Shown here: in pieces, positions 17,200 to 25,280 of the stretch
How the letters are laid out: each line of letters opens with the position of its first letter
Position numbering within the stretch: position 1 is the first letter of the stretch
DNA from: Demequina phytophila
GTDB lineage: Bacteria; Actinomycetota; Actinomycetes; Actinomycetales; Demequinaceae
NCBI RefSeq assembly: GCF_000971135.1
Contig: NZ_BBLW01000006.1
Span: 124,001-188,000 of the forward strand
Direction: 5' to 3'
Length of the DNA: 64,000 nt
Notes under the pieces: model-generated
The model's input: only the letters and a program-made list of their open reading frames with translations
What the model was told of the DNA's origin: nothing
Databases searched by the model: none
Made by a program: the position numbers and the translations under genes

Positions 17200-17214
17200 G
17201 CGGTGACCGCCTCG

Positions 17215-17300
17215 GACCAGGGTCCCGTATCTGGTGTAGCGGAGACCAGGCCGGGACCAATGGCGGGTAAAGTCCCGGGGCTGCTCTGCCAAGGCAGGGC
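17215..17300 (-). promoter_or_regulatory. structured leader RNA with two mutually exclusive stems
   Basis: On the minus strand the segment CCGGTCCC-type strand at 17251-17258 can pair either with 17221-17227 (GGTCCCG/CGGGACC, enclosing a second stem CTGGT 17231-17235 with ACCAG 17245-17249) or with 17272-17278 (CCGGGAC/GTCCCGG). A further small palindrome CTGCC-AA-GGCAG lies near 17285-17296. Alternative pairing of one strand is typical of riboswitches and attenuators. It precedes the 31-codon ORF and the radical SAM gene. I match it to no known riboswitch class by eye. Confidence 0.45.
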
Positions 17301-17458
17301 AAGCGGGCCGCGCGGATGAATTCCCAGGAAACTCTCGGGCCGCGCCGACCATCAGCGACCACCGACACGCACGGATCCCGCGAAACCGACCAAGAGATAC
17401 CAATGCGGGCGGGGCGGGACCGGGACCTCGCCGCGACCCGGGACCGGGACCCCGCCGG
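17301..17458. other. upstream spacer, promoter region for the radical SAM unit
   Basis: This stretch between the leader element and the methyltransferase stop (minus strand) must hold the promoter of the radical SAM transcript unless it is read through from the methyltransferase. No convincing -35/-10 pair was found. An imperfect GGGCGGGGCGGGACC-type tract follows at 17405-17455, and nothing else. Confidence 0.4.
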
Positions 17459-18985
17459 CTACTCCAGGAACCCGTCGGCGACCAGCTCGCGGATCGCCGG
17501 GACCAGCCCCGCGACCATGCGCCCCGAGTCGACGTCGAGCAGCGCCGCCAGGGCGTGCGCGATCTGGCCCGCGGTGAGCTCGCCGTCGCACGCGCCCACG
17601 AACCCGGCGAGTGCCGTGTCCATCGACACCGACCGGCCCAGCCCCGCGCCCTGGCGCAGCAGCAGATAGGACGGGTCCGCCTGCAGGACCGGCCCGTAGC
17701 TCTCCCGCGTGACGTCCGCGGCGGCGGTCCACGCGGTGGCGAGCAGGGCATCGTCCGTCATGCCGGCGATTCGGTCGTGGGCCGCGAGGGCCGCGACCAG
17801 GTACCCGCCGAACGGCTCCTGCAGCGCGCCCTCGTGCTGCTCGAGGCGCCGCAGCGTGGGCTCGCCGGACACGGGGCGCCGCAGCAGCACCATCCCGAAG
17901 CCCACCGCGCTCACCCCGCGCGCATCGAAGTCGGACAGATACGCCTGGTAGGCGGCCTCGAACTCGGCGCGGCCGCGCTCGGGCGTGACGCCGGCGTCGC
18001 GCAGCCAGGTCTCGGCGTACTCGGCGGCGTCGAGCTCGTCGCGCTCGATCACCCACGCGTCGAGCGGGCGGCCGGCCGAGGCGGAGGCCGCGAGCCACGC
18101 CTCCAGCCCCTCCTGCCATGACGACCCGCCGTGGACCTCCCAGTTGCCCAGCATCTGCGCGACGCCGCCCGGCGCGAGCACCGCCCCGACCGAGGAGATC
18201 AGCGTCGACACGATCCCGTCGCCCGGCACCCCCGATGCCCGGTACTCGAACTGCGGTGCGCCCTCCGGCGTGATGACGAACGGCGGGTTCGACACCACCA
18301 GGTCGAACTCCTCACCCGCGACCGGCTCGAGCATCGACCCCTCGCGCAGGTCCCAGTCCGCGATCCCGTTGAGGACCTGGTTGAAGCGGGTGTAGGCGAG
18401 CGCGCGGCGCGAGACGTCCGTCGCGACCACCGCGCGCGAGTGCAGCGAGGCGTGCAGCGCCTGGATCCCGCAGCCCGTGCCCAGGTCGAGCACGCGACCC
18501 ACCGGCGCGCGCATGGTCATCCCCGCGAGCGTGAGGGACGCCCCGCCGATCCCGAGCACGTGGTCGTCGCGCAGGCGCGCGCCGGTGACGGCCTCGCCCT
18601 GGTCGGACGCGACCCACCACTGCGCCTCGCCGTCCTCGTGCGTGGCGGCGTACGGCCGCAGGTCCACCCGGCCGCGCGCCTCGCCCCCGGACAGCTCGAT
18701 GAGCCCCAGCCGCGCGGCGCCGTCCGCGCCCACGGACGGCAGCGCGCGGTCCACGTCGCGTACGGGCACGGCGTCTCCCAGGAGGAACAGCCGGGTGAGG
18801 GTCGCCTCCACGGTGGACGATGCGCGGCTCGCCACCCGCGCCGGCAGCACCTGCTCGCGGGCGAGGGCCCGCATGGCCCGATCCCCCACCACCGCCTCGA
18901 CTGCGTCGACGGTCCACGTGGAGAGGTCGGCGCGGAGGGCCTCGGCGGCGGAGGCGTCGGGCAGCACGGGGACGTCGAGGCTCAC
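17459..18985 (-). CDS. class I SAM-dependent methyltransferase
   Basis: 508-residue protein. A helical N-terminal domain (about residues 1-140) is followed by a Rossmann methyltransferase core with motif I VLDLGTGCGIQALHA (about 165-179) and the N6-amino/glutamine-methyltransferase motif NPPF (VVSNPPFV, about 232-239), then a long C-terminal extension. NPPF methyltransferases modify adenine-N6, guanine-N2 in rRNA, or glutamine in release factors; the architecture matches a conserved actinobacterial HemK/PrmA-like family of unknown target. The GTG at 18985 lacks an obvious ribosome binding site. Confidence 0.87.
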   Translation of the reverse strand: MSLDVPVLPDASAAEALRADLSTWTVDAVEAVVGDRAMRALAREQVLPARVASRASSTVEATLTRLFLLGDAVPVRDVDRALPSVGADGAARLGLIELSGGEARGRVDLRPYAATHEDGEAQWWVASDQGEAVTGARLRDDHVLGIGGASLTLAGMTMRAPVGRVLDLGTGCGIQALHASLHSRAVVATDVSRRALAYTRFNQVLNGIADWDLREGSMLEPVAGEEFDLVVSNPPFVITPEGAPQFEYRASGVPGDGIVSTLISSVGAVLAPGGVAQMLGNWEVHGGSSWQEGLEAWLAASASAGRPLDAWVIERDELDAAEYAETWLRDAGVTPERGRAEFEAAYQAYLSDFDARGVSAVGFGMVLLRRPVSGEPTLRRLEQHEGALQEPFGGYLVAALAAHDRIAGMTDDALLATAWTAAADVTRESYGPVLQADPSYLLLRQGAGLGRSVSMDTALAGFVGACDGELTAGQIAHALAALLDVDSGRMVAGLVPAIRELVADGFLE

Positions 18986-19055
18986 GTACCCGAGGCTAGT
19001 GCCGGGCGGGGTTCAGAGCGCGCGTAGGCCGCCCGGCTCCGACGCCCCCGACCGG

Positions 19056-19149
19056 ACTCCACACGGATTCTGCACTTGCCCCCCTGCTGGTCGGGCGATG
19101 CGACGCGAGTTGCATGCAGATCCGGGCCGAGCAGGGATTCCGTGTGGAT
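19056..19149 (-). repeat. dispersed intergenic repeat family A, copy 1
   Basis: An element of about 95 bp bounded by CTCCACACGGATTCTGCA (19057-19074) and, inverted, GATTCCGTGTGGA (19136-19148), with the core TCGGGCGATGCGACGCGAGT near 19091-19110. The same core and ends occur in reverse orientation at 33859-33954 and 51021-51116. It lies between the methyltransferase and M20 peptidase genes. Confidence 0.7.
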
Positions 19150-19178
19150 CGCGGTCGCGCGGGGCGCCGAGAGGGAGG

Positions 19179-20531
19179 TCAGGCCAGCCGCTCGGACGTG
19201 AGCAGCGCGCGGTAGAACACGACGCCGCGGCCGAGCGACTCGACCTCCACCTTCTCGTTGGGCCCGTGCACCGCCTCGCGCTGCGCCTTCGACATCCGCA
19301 GCGGCGCGAACCGGTAGGTCGCTCCGGCCGCCGGCGCCAGGTGGCGCGAGTCGGAGGCGGCCAGCATGACGTACGGGAGGGTGAGTGCGTCCGGGTACGA
19401 GACCGCGACCGCCTCCACCAGCGAAGCCCACCGCGCATCGTCCCCCCGCGGGGAGACGGGGGACGGCTCGGACGGGACCTCGACGGCGATGGCGACCCGG
19501 GCATCGTCCACCGTGCGCCGCACGTGCTCCACCGCCTCCGACACGCTCGACCCGATCGCGACCCGCAGGTTGAGCACCGCGGTGGCGCGCGTCGCGAGGA
19601 CGTTGTGCGCGGGGCTGCCCTCGAGCTGCGTGATCGCGACGGTGGTGCGGACCATCGCGGCCAGCTCGGGCGACAGGCGCGGCATCACGCGCGCGAGCAC
19701 GCCGCGGAGGGACGATGCGCGGCGCAGCAGGGCGCCGAGCGGTCCCTTCAGCCTCCCGCCGACCAGCTCCAGCATCTCGACGGAGACGTCGTTGACCGCG
19801 ACGGGGTGCGGGTGGGCCTCGATGCGGGCGAGCGCGCGGGCGAGGATGCCGGGCGCGGACTCGCGCGGTGGGGTCGAGGCGTGGCCGCCCAGGCCCTCGA
19901 CGGTGAGGCGCAGGTCCACAATCCCCTTCTCCGAGACGCCGATCACCGCCGCCTCCCCGTCGAGGCCGGGGAACGCGCCGGTGGCGACGGCGCCGCCCTC
20001 GTCGAGCACCATCCATGGCGTGACGCCGCGCTCTGCGAGGAGGGACGCTGCGGTGATGGCGCAGTCGCCGTAGGACTCCTCGTCGGCGCCCATGAGGAGG
20101 TAGAGGTCGTGCGGGGGCGTCCGGCCCTCGGCGAGCAGCGACTCGACGGCCTCGAGCATGACGGTGAGGGCGCCCTTGTCGTCGAGCGCGCCGCGGCCGT
20201 GGACCCACCCGTCCGCGATCACGCCGGCGAACGGCTCGTGCTCCCAGCCCTCCGCGGCCCAGTCGCGCGGGACGGGGACCACGTCCTGGTGGGCCATGAG
20301 GACCAGCGGGCGCTCGTCGTCCTTGCCGGGGATGCGGATCAGCAGCCCCGCCCGCCCGACCGTCTCCACCGCGTGGCCGAACGTGCGGGGGTAGAAGGCG
20401 CGCAGCGCATCGTGCAGGGCGGTGAACGATGCGGCGGTCGCCTCGTCGTGGGGCCCCGCGTCGCGCGGCGTGACGGTGGGGATGCGGATGAGCGCGGCGA
20501 GGCGCTCCGCGGCCTGGGTGGTGTCGGTCAT
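19179..20531 (-). CDS. M20 family metallopeptidase
   Basis: 450-residue di-zinc peptidase or amidohydrolase. Metal and catalytic residues are in place: MAHQDVVPV (His), GRGALDDKGALT (Asp pair), GADEESYG (Glu-Glu), and a C-terminal HGPNEKVEV-type His (VHGPNE). The central insertion with GGHASTPP is the dimerisation lid. It is closest to the carboxypeptidase PM20D1/Xaa-Gly (CPS) subgroup by length and motif spacing. Its ATG overlaps the stop of the MFS gene (ATGA), so the peptidase is co-translated with a transporter that may export or import its substrate or product. Confidence 0.92.
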   Translation of the reverse strand: MTDTTQAAERLAALIRIPTVTPRDAGPHDEATAASFTALHDALRAFYPRTFGHAVETVGRAGLLIRIPGKDDERPLVLMAHQDVVPVPRDWAAEGWEHEPFAGVIADGWVHGRGALDDKGALTVMLEAVESLLAEGRTPPHDLYLLMGADEESYGDCAITAASLLAERGVTPWMVLDEGGAVATGAFPGLDGEAAVIGVSEKGIVDLRLTVEGLGGHASTPPRESAPGILARALARIEAHPHPVAVNDVSVEMLELVGGRLKGPLGALLRRASSLRGVLARVMPRLSPELAAMVRTTVAITQLEGSPAHNVLATRATAVLNLRVAIGSSVSEAVEHVRRTVDDARVAIAVEVPSEPSPVSPRGDDARWASLVEAVAVSYPDALTLPYVMLAASDSRHLAPAAGATYRFAPLRMSKAQREAVHGPNEKVEVESLGRGVVFYRALLTSERLA

Positions 20532-21985
20532 CGAGCCGTGCCGGCCTCGGCCTCGACCACGTCGACGTTGTGCTGGAACGCGACCTTGGGCACCGCGAAC
20601 AGGCACGCGGCGGCGACCAGCGCGGTGCCGCCGCAGATGCCCCACACGGTCATGTAGCCAGACAGGGTGCCGGCGGTGGACTCGCCTCCCGTCGCCGCCG
20701 TGGAGGCCCCGCTCACCAGCGCGATCGCGAAGGCGGTCGACGCGAACGCGCCGCCGATGGTCTTGGTGGTGTTGGTGAGCCCCGTCGCCATCGCGGTCTG
20801 GTGCGGGGGCGCCGCGGAGGCGGCCGCGGCGGGCAGAGCCGCCACCAGGGCGCCCGAGCCGAGCCCCGCGACCACCATGCAGATGACCACGGTGATGACG
20901 GTCCCGTGGAACGGGATGAGGGCGAGGTAGCCGCCCGCGACCAGGAACGATGCGGCGATCAGGACCGCGCGCGGGCTGAAGCGGGCGCTGAGCCGGGCGA
21001 ACAGCAGCGCGCCCACCAGGAGCGAGACCACGTACGCGCCGATGAGGTAGGAGACCGTGGCGGACGTGAGGCCCAGGCCGTAGCCGACCTCGTCCGGGTC
21101 GGTGCGGGCGAACGTCGACAGCGGGCCCTGCGCACCCAGGACGCTCACGCCGAACAGGGTCGCGGTGAGGATCACGGGCCACACCGTGGGGCGCTTGAGG
21201 AGGTCGATGTCGACCAGGGGCTCGTCGGTGCCGCGCTCCACGCGGACGAACACCCACATGAGCGCGAGCCCCGCGAGCACCATCGCGGCGACCCACGGAG
21301 TGAAGCCGTCGAGGCGGACCAGCGAGAGCCCGCCGGTGAGGGCGAGCAGACCCAGCGTGAGGACCACGGTGCCCTTGGTGTCGATGGCGCCGCCGGCGCG
21401 GACGCCGGTGTCGGGCACCTTGAGGATGACGACGGCGAGGGCGATCGTCACCAGCGCGGCGGGGACGGACAGGGTGGCCCACAGCGGGAGCATGCCGCCC
21501 AGCTGGCCGGCCGCGAGCGCGCCGATGATCGCGCCCGCCTGCAGCGCCGCGACGATGATGCCCGCGCCCCGCCGGGTGAGCGCGGCGCCGTCCTCGCGGT
21601 CGCGGGCGCGCGAGTGGATGATCGCGACGTTGAGCGGCAGCCACACGACGTAGAAGCCCTGGATCGCCCACGCGAGCACGAAGAGCGGGAAGCTGGGCGC
21701 GAACGCAAGGGCCCAGCTCGCGACCGCGGTGACGATCAGCGAGCCGATGAGCACCTTGCGGTGGCCGATCATGTCGCCCAGCCGCGCGAGCACCGGCACC
21801 ACGATGGCGCTCAGCAGCAGCTGGGCCGCCTCGAACCAGTTGACGTCCGCGTCGTGGATGCCCAGGTGGCGGGCGATGTCGGTGAGGAGCGGGGTGTAGT
21901 AGCCCTGGAGGACCCCGGAGGTGCCCTCGACCACGACCAGGGCGCCCACCACTCCCCCGGCCAGCCTGGTGCTCATGCGTGCCAT
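20528..21985 (-). CDS. MFS transporter, multidrug-exporter-like
   Basis: 485-residue major facilitator with 14 predicted helices (DHA2-like). The loop motif GDMIGHRKVLI (motif A, RLGDMIGHRK) follows helix 2, and helices 9-14 are alanine/glycine-rich. A cytoplasmic acidic linker lies near residues 190-215. Drug:proton antiporters are the usual role, but coupling to an M20 peptidase suggests export of a peptide or conjugate. The ATG at 21985 is the first of two close starts (the other at 21976). Confidence 0.88.
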   Translation of the reverse strand: MARMSTRLAGGVVGALVVVEGTSGVLQGYYTPLLTDIARHLGIHDADVNWFEAAQLLLSAIVVPVLARLGDMIGHRKVLIGSLIVTAVASWALAFAPSFPLFVLAWAIQGFYVVWLPLNVAIIHSRARDREDGAALTRRGAGIIVAALQAGAIIGALAAGQLGGMLPLWATLSVPAALVTIALAVVILKVPDTGVRAGGAIDTKGTVVLTLGLLALTGGLSLVRLDGFTPWVAAMVLAGLALMWVFVRVERGTDEPLVDIDLLKRPTVWPVILTATLFGVSVLGAQGPLSTFARTDPDEVGYGLGLTSATVSYLIGAYVVSLLVGALLFARLSARFSPRAVLIAASFLVAGGYLALIPFHGTVITVVICMVVAGLGSGALVAALPAAAASAAPPHQTAMATGLTNTTKTIGGAFASTAFAIALVSGASTAATGGESTAGTLSGYMTVWGICGGTALVAAACLFAVPKVAFQHNVDVVEAEAGTAR

Positions 21986-22059
21986 CCGCGCATCGTGCCA
22001 GGTGCGTGTGTCGCGGGTGTTGCGGCGCGCCCGGCGTCCTCGCGCACGGCCGGCGATGG

Positions 22060-22116
22060 ATTGATACGCGAATGCAGATCTCGCGCCAGTTCTCGGCACT
22101 TTCTGATCAATCCGAC
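22060..22116 (+). repeat. 57-bp dispersed repeat, copy 2
   Basis: Begins ATTGATACGC and ends GATCAATCCGAC, identical at both ends to the element at 3193-3249 read in reverse and of the same length. It sits upstream of the MFS promoter, between that gene and the pyrophosphatase terminator. Confidence 0.6.
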
Positions 22117-22148
22117 CGGGCGGCAACCGCAGGCCGAGCGCGAAGCCA

Positions 22149-22193
22149 GGCGCGGCGCCTGTCAGCCGGGGGGCAAACGACAGGCGCCGCGCC
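22149..22193 (-). terminator. hairpin terminator of the pyrophosphatase gene
   Basis: A perfect 15-bp GC stem (22149-22163 with 22179-22193) and a 15-base loop, 22 bases downstream of the hppA stop. No T run follows, as is common for actinobacterial terminators. Confidence 0.75.
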
Positions 22194-22214
22194 GCTCGGG
22201 GGCGCGCTTGACCC

Positions 22215-24575
22215 TTAGCGCTGCTCCCCGCCCGCGGGCGTGGCCGCGGGAGTCTCGTGGTGGTCGGAGAGGACGGCACCCGGCCCGTGCCCCTCGTCCT
22301 CGGCGGCGGAGTCCGCCTCGCTGGCGATGCCACCCGCGTGGGCCCGGCGCGACGCCATCCCGACGGCCACCACCGCGACCACGCCCGCGACCCCGGCGAT
22401 GAGCGCCCGCATCCACGGGTTCGCCGAGTCGCCGTAGGTGAGCAGCACCACCGCGGGCGCGATGAGCAGCGCCACCAGGTTCATCACCTTGATGAGCGGG
22501 TTGATCGCCGGGCCGGCGGTGTCCTTGAACGGGTCGCCGATGGTGTCGCCGATCACGGTCGCCTCGTGGGCCGGCGAGTTCTTGCCGCCCCAGTAGCCGT
22601 CCTCGACGATCTTCTTCGCGTTGTCCCATGACCCGCCCGCGTTCGCGAGGAACACGGCCATGAGCACGCCCGTCCCGATCGCGCCGGCGAGGAAGCCGGC
22701 CAGCGCACCCACGCCGAGCGCGAAGCCGACGAAGATGGGCGCCATCGCGGCCAGCAGGCCCGGCGTCGCGAGCTCGCGCAGCGAGTCGCGCGTGCAGATG
22801 TCGACCACCCGCCCGTACTCAGGTCGCTGGGTCCCGTTCATGATCCCGGGAATCTCGCGGAACTGGCGGCGCACCTCGAACACGATCGCCCCGGCCGCCC
22901 GCGTCACCGCGTCGATCGCGAGCCCCGAGAACAGGAACACGGTCGCGCCGCCGATGATGACGCCGACGAGGGTGAGCGGGTGGATGATCTCGTAGGAGAA
23001 CGATGCGGCGGTCGCCGCCGCGTCCTCCAGCGCGTGGGTGACGGCGTCCGAGTACGAGCCGAACAGCGCCGTCGCCGCCAGCACCGCCGTCGCGATCGCG
23101 ATGCCCTTGGTGATGGCCTTGGTGGTGTTGCCGACCGCGTCGAGGTCGGTGAGGGTCTTGGCGGCCTCCTCGTCGACCTCGCCGGACATCTCGGCGATGC
23201 CCTGCGCGTTGTCGGACACCGGCCCGAACGTGTCCATCGCCACGATCACACCCACGGTGGTGAGCAGCCCGCAGCCCGCGAGCGCGACCAGGAACAGCGC
23301 GAGCGTCACGGACCCGCCGGCGACGGCGAACAGCACCACCACGGCGCCGGCGATGACGGTCGCGGTGTACACCGCGGACTCGAGGCCCACCCCGATGCCC
23401 GCGAGCACCACGGTCGCGGCCCCGGTGAGCGAGGTGCGCGCGACGCGGCGCGTGGGCCGCTGCGCGGTGTCGGTGAAGTAGCCGGTGATCCACAGGATCA
23501 GCCCCGCGAGGCCGATCCCGACGAACACGGCGACGGTGGAGACGATGCGCGGGTCACCCGACTCGTCGACCACGGAGGCGCCGTTGAGGTCGGCGAAGGA
23601 CGACGGCAGGTAGACGAACGCCGCGATCGCGGCGAGGACCGCGCCCACCGCGGCCGCGGTGTAGAAGCCGCGGTTGATGGCCTTGAGGCCCGGCTCGGAG
23701 CCGCGCACCTTGGTGATGGCCACGCCCAGCGCGGCGACGAGCGCGCCGATCGCGGTGACGATCAGCGGGAACACCAGACCCTGCTCGCCGAACGCCGCCT
23801 TGCCGAGGATGAGAGCCGCGACCAGCGTCACCGCGTAGGACTCGAACAGGTCCGCGGCCATGCCGGCGCAGTCGCCCACGTTGTCGCCCACGTTGTCGGC
23901 GATGGTGGCGGCGTTGCGCGGGTCATCCTCGGGGATGTGCTTCTCGACCTTGCCCACGAGGTCGGCTCCCACGTCCGCCGCCTTCGTGAAGATGCCGCCG
24001 CCGACCCTCATGAACATGGCGAGCAGCGCGGCCCCGAAGCCGAAGCCCTCCAGCACAGCCGCCGCATCGTCCCGATACAGGAACACCACCGCCGCCGCGC
24101 CGCCCAGGCCCATGCCCACCACGGACATGCCGACGGCGCCGCCGGTGCGGAACGCGATGCGGGCACCCTCGGCGCGCCCGCCGTCGCGGGTCGCCGCGGA
24201 GGCGACGCGCACGTTGGCGCGCACCGCGAGCCACATGCCCATGTAGCCGATGGTCGCCGAGCAGCCCGCGCCCAGCAGGAAGAACAGCGAGCGGCCCACC
24301 CGCACGCCCGTGTCCCCCGGCAGCAGGAACAGCAGCGCGAACACCAGCGCCGCGAACAGCGCGAGCGTGCGCAGCTGGCGGCTCAGGTATGCGGAGGCGC
24401 CCTCCTGGACGGCCGTCGCGATGTCGTTCATCGCCTCGGTGCCCGCGGGCGCCTGCAGCACGTTGCGGCGCAGGAACCAGGCGGCGATCAGGGATACGGC
24501 GGCGATGACCCCGATGACGACCACGATGGTCGCGCTTCCGGAGCTCACCTCCACGGCGGTGACTGCGGCACGCAT
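22215..24575 (-). CDS. hppA: membrane-bound proton-pumping pyrophosphatase
   Basis: 786-residue integral membrane enzyme with about 16 helices that hydrolyses pyrophosphate and pumps protons. The catalytic signatures DVGADLVGKVE (201-211) and DNVGDNVGDCAG (227-238) are intact. The motif GNTTKAITKG carries lysine at the position that distinguishes the K+-independent class, so a potassium-insensitive proton pump is expected. The ATG at 24575 has GAGGAGG four bases upstream. It is transcribed divergently from a sigma-factor operon. Confidence 0.97.
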   Translation of the reverse strand: MRAAVTAVEVSSGSATIVVVIGVIAAVSLIAAWFLRRNVLQAPAGTEAMNDIATAVQEGASAYLSRQLRTLALFAALVFALLFLLPGDTGVRVGRSLFFLLGAGCSATIGYMGMWLAVRANVRVASAATRDGGRAEGARIAFRTGGAVGMSVVGMGLGGAAAVVFLYRDDAAAVLEGFGFGAALLAMFMRVGGGIFTKAADVGADLVGKVEKHIPEDDPRNAATIADNVGDNVGDCAGMAADLFESYAVTLVAALILGKAAFGEQGLVFPLIVTAIGALVAALGVAITKVRGSEPGLKAINRGFYTAAAVGAVLAAIAAFVYLPSSFADLNGASVVDESGDPRIVSTVAVFVGIGLAGLILWITGYFTDTAQRPTRRVARTSLTGAATVVLAGIGVGLESAVYTATVIAGAVVVLFAVAGGSVTLALFLVALAGCGLLTTVGVIVAMDTFGPVSDNAQGIAEMSGEVDEEAAKTLTDLDAVGNTTKAITKGIAIATAVLAATALFGSYSDAVTHALEDAAATAASFSYEIIHPLTLVGVIIGGATVFLFSGLAIDAVTRAAGAIVFEVRRQFREIPGIMNGTQRPEYGRVVDICTRDSLRELATPGLLAAMAPIFVGFALGVGALAGFLAGAIGTGVLMAVFLANAGGSWDNAKKIVEDGYWGGKNSPAHEATVIGDTIGDPFKDTAGPAINPLIKVMNLVALLIAPAVVLLTYGDSANPWMRALIAGVAGVVAVVAVGMASRRAHAGGIASEADSAAEDEGHGPGAVLSDHHETPAATPAGGEQR

Positions 24576-24677
24576 ACGTCCTCCTCGACGTCTCCCCGAC
24601 GCGACTCCGTTGTCACGCCCGCAAGGGGTACCAGGCCACTCTAGGGGACAAGGTCGGCGAGCCGTCGAGACCTGCCC

Positions 24678-24703
24678 CAACGTTTCTGCGACGGTGCTCG
24701 TCA
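24678..24703 (+). promoter_or_regulatory. candidate ECF-type promoter of the sigma/membrane-partner operon
   Basis: AAC (24679-24681) and CGT (24699-24701) are 20 bases apart, 30 bases upstream of the sigma-factor ATG. This matches the AAC/CGT pair ahead of the sigma gene at 10634 and the general ECF promoter pattern. Autoregulation is inferred, not shown. Confidence 0.4.
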
Positions 24704-24730
24704 CCATTGCATCGACGGTGAGGTGGGGCG

Positions 24731-25279
24731 ATGAGCGAGTGGCGGGAGATCATGGCGCAGCTGGTGCGCGACCGCGAGCGTGCGCTGCTCGGGTACGCGT
24801 ACGTGGTGTGCGGCGACGGCGCGCTGGCGCAGGACCTGGTCCAGGACGCCCTGGTACGGACGTTCTCACGGCCGCGGCCGGGGCTCACGGCGGTGAAGGC
24901 GGAGGCGTACGTGCGCCGCGCGATCACGTCCGTCTACATCGACGGGTACCGCCGCGACCAGCGGTGGCGCCGCGTCGAGCACCTGTTCCGCCCGGCGCCG
25001 TCCGCGGTCGATCCGCTCGCGGGGGTGGAGGCCGGCGCTGACGTGCTCGAGGCGCTCGCGACCCTCGCACCGCGTGAGCGGGCCTGCGTGGTGCTGCGCT
25101 TCTTCGACGACCTCACGGTGCCGGACATCGCGCGCCACCTGGGCCTCGCGCCCGGGTCCGTGAAGCGCTACCTGCACGACGGCCTGGGGCGGCTCGAGCT
25201 GCTCCTGGGCCCCCTCGACGACGACATGACGGAGGACCGGCACGACGTGCCCACCCGCCGACGGATGGAAGGCGACTGA
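24731..25279 (+). CDS. SigE-like ECF sigma factor
   Basis: 182-residue sigma factor. Region 2 reads LAQDLVQDALVRTFSR followed by VRRAITSVYIDGYRRDQRW, and region 4 APRERACVVLRFFDDLTVPD, then GLAPGSVKRYLHDGLGRLE. It is close in motif to the sigma factor at 10098 (FSR..., RRxxRWRR, DDLT..., KKYL/KRYL). The ATG at 24731 follows GAGGTGGGG. It is followed after one base by a large membrane-anchored protein, a pairing repeated twice elsewhere in this window. Confidence 0.9.
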   Translation: MSEWREIMAQLVRDRERALLGYAYVVCGDGALAQDLVQDALVRTFSRPRPGLTAVKAEAYVRRAITSVYIDGYRRDQRWRRVEHLFRPAPSAVDPLAGVEAGADVLEALATLAPRERACVVLRFFDDLTVPDIARHLGLAPGSVKRYLHDGLGRLELLLGPLDDDMTEDRHDVPTRRRMEGD

Positions 25280-25280
25280 C

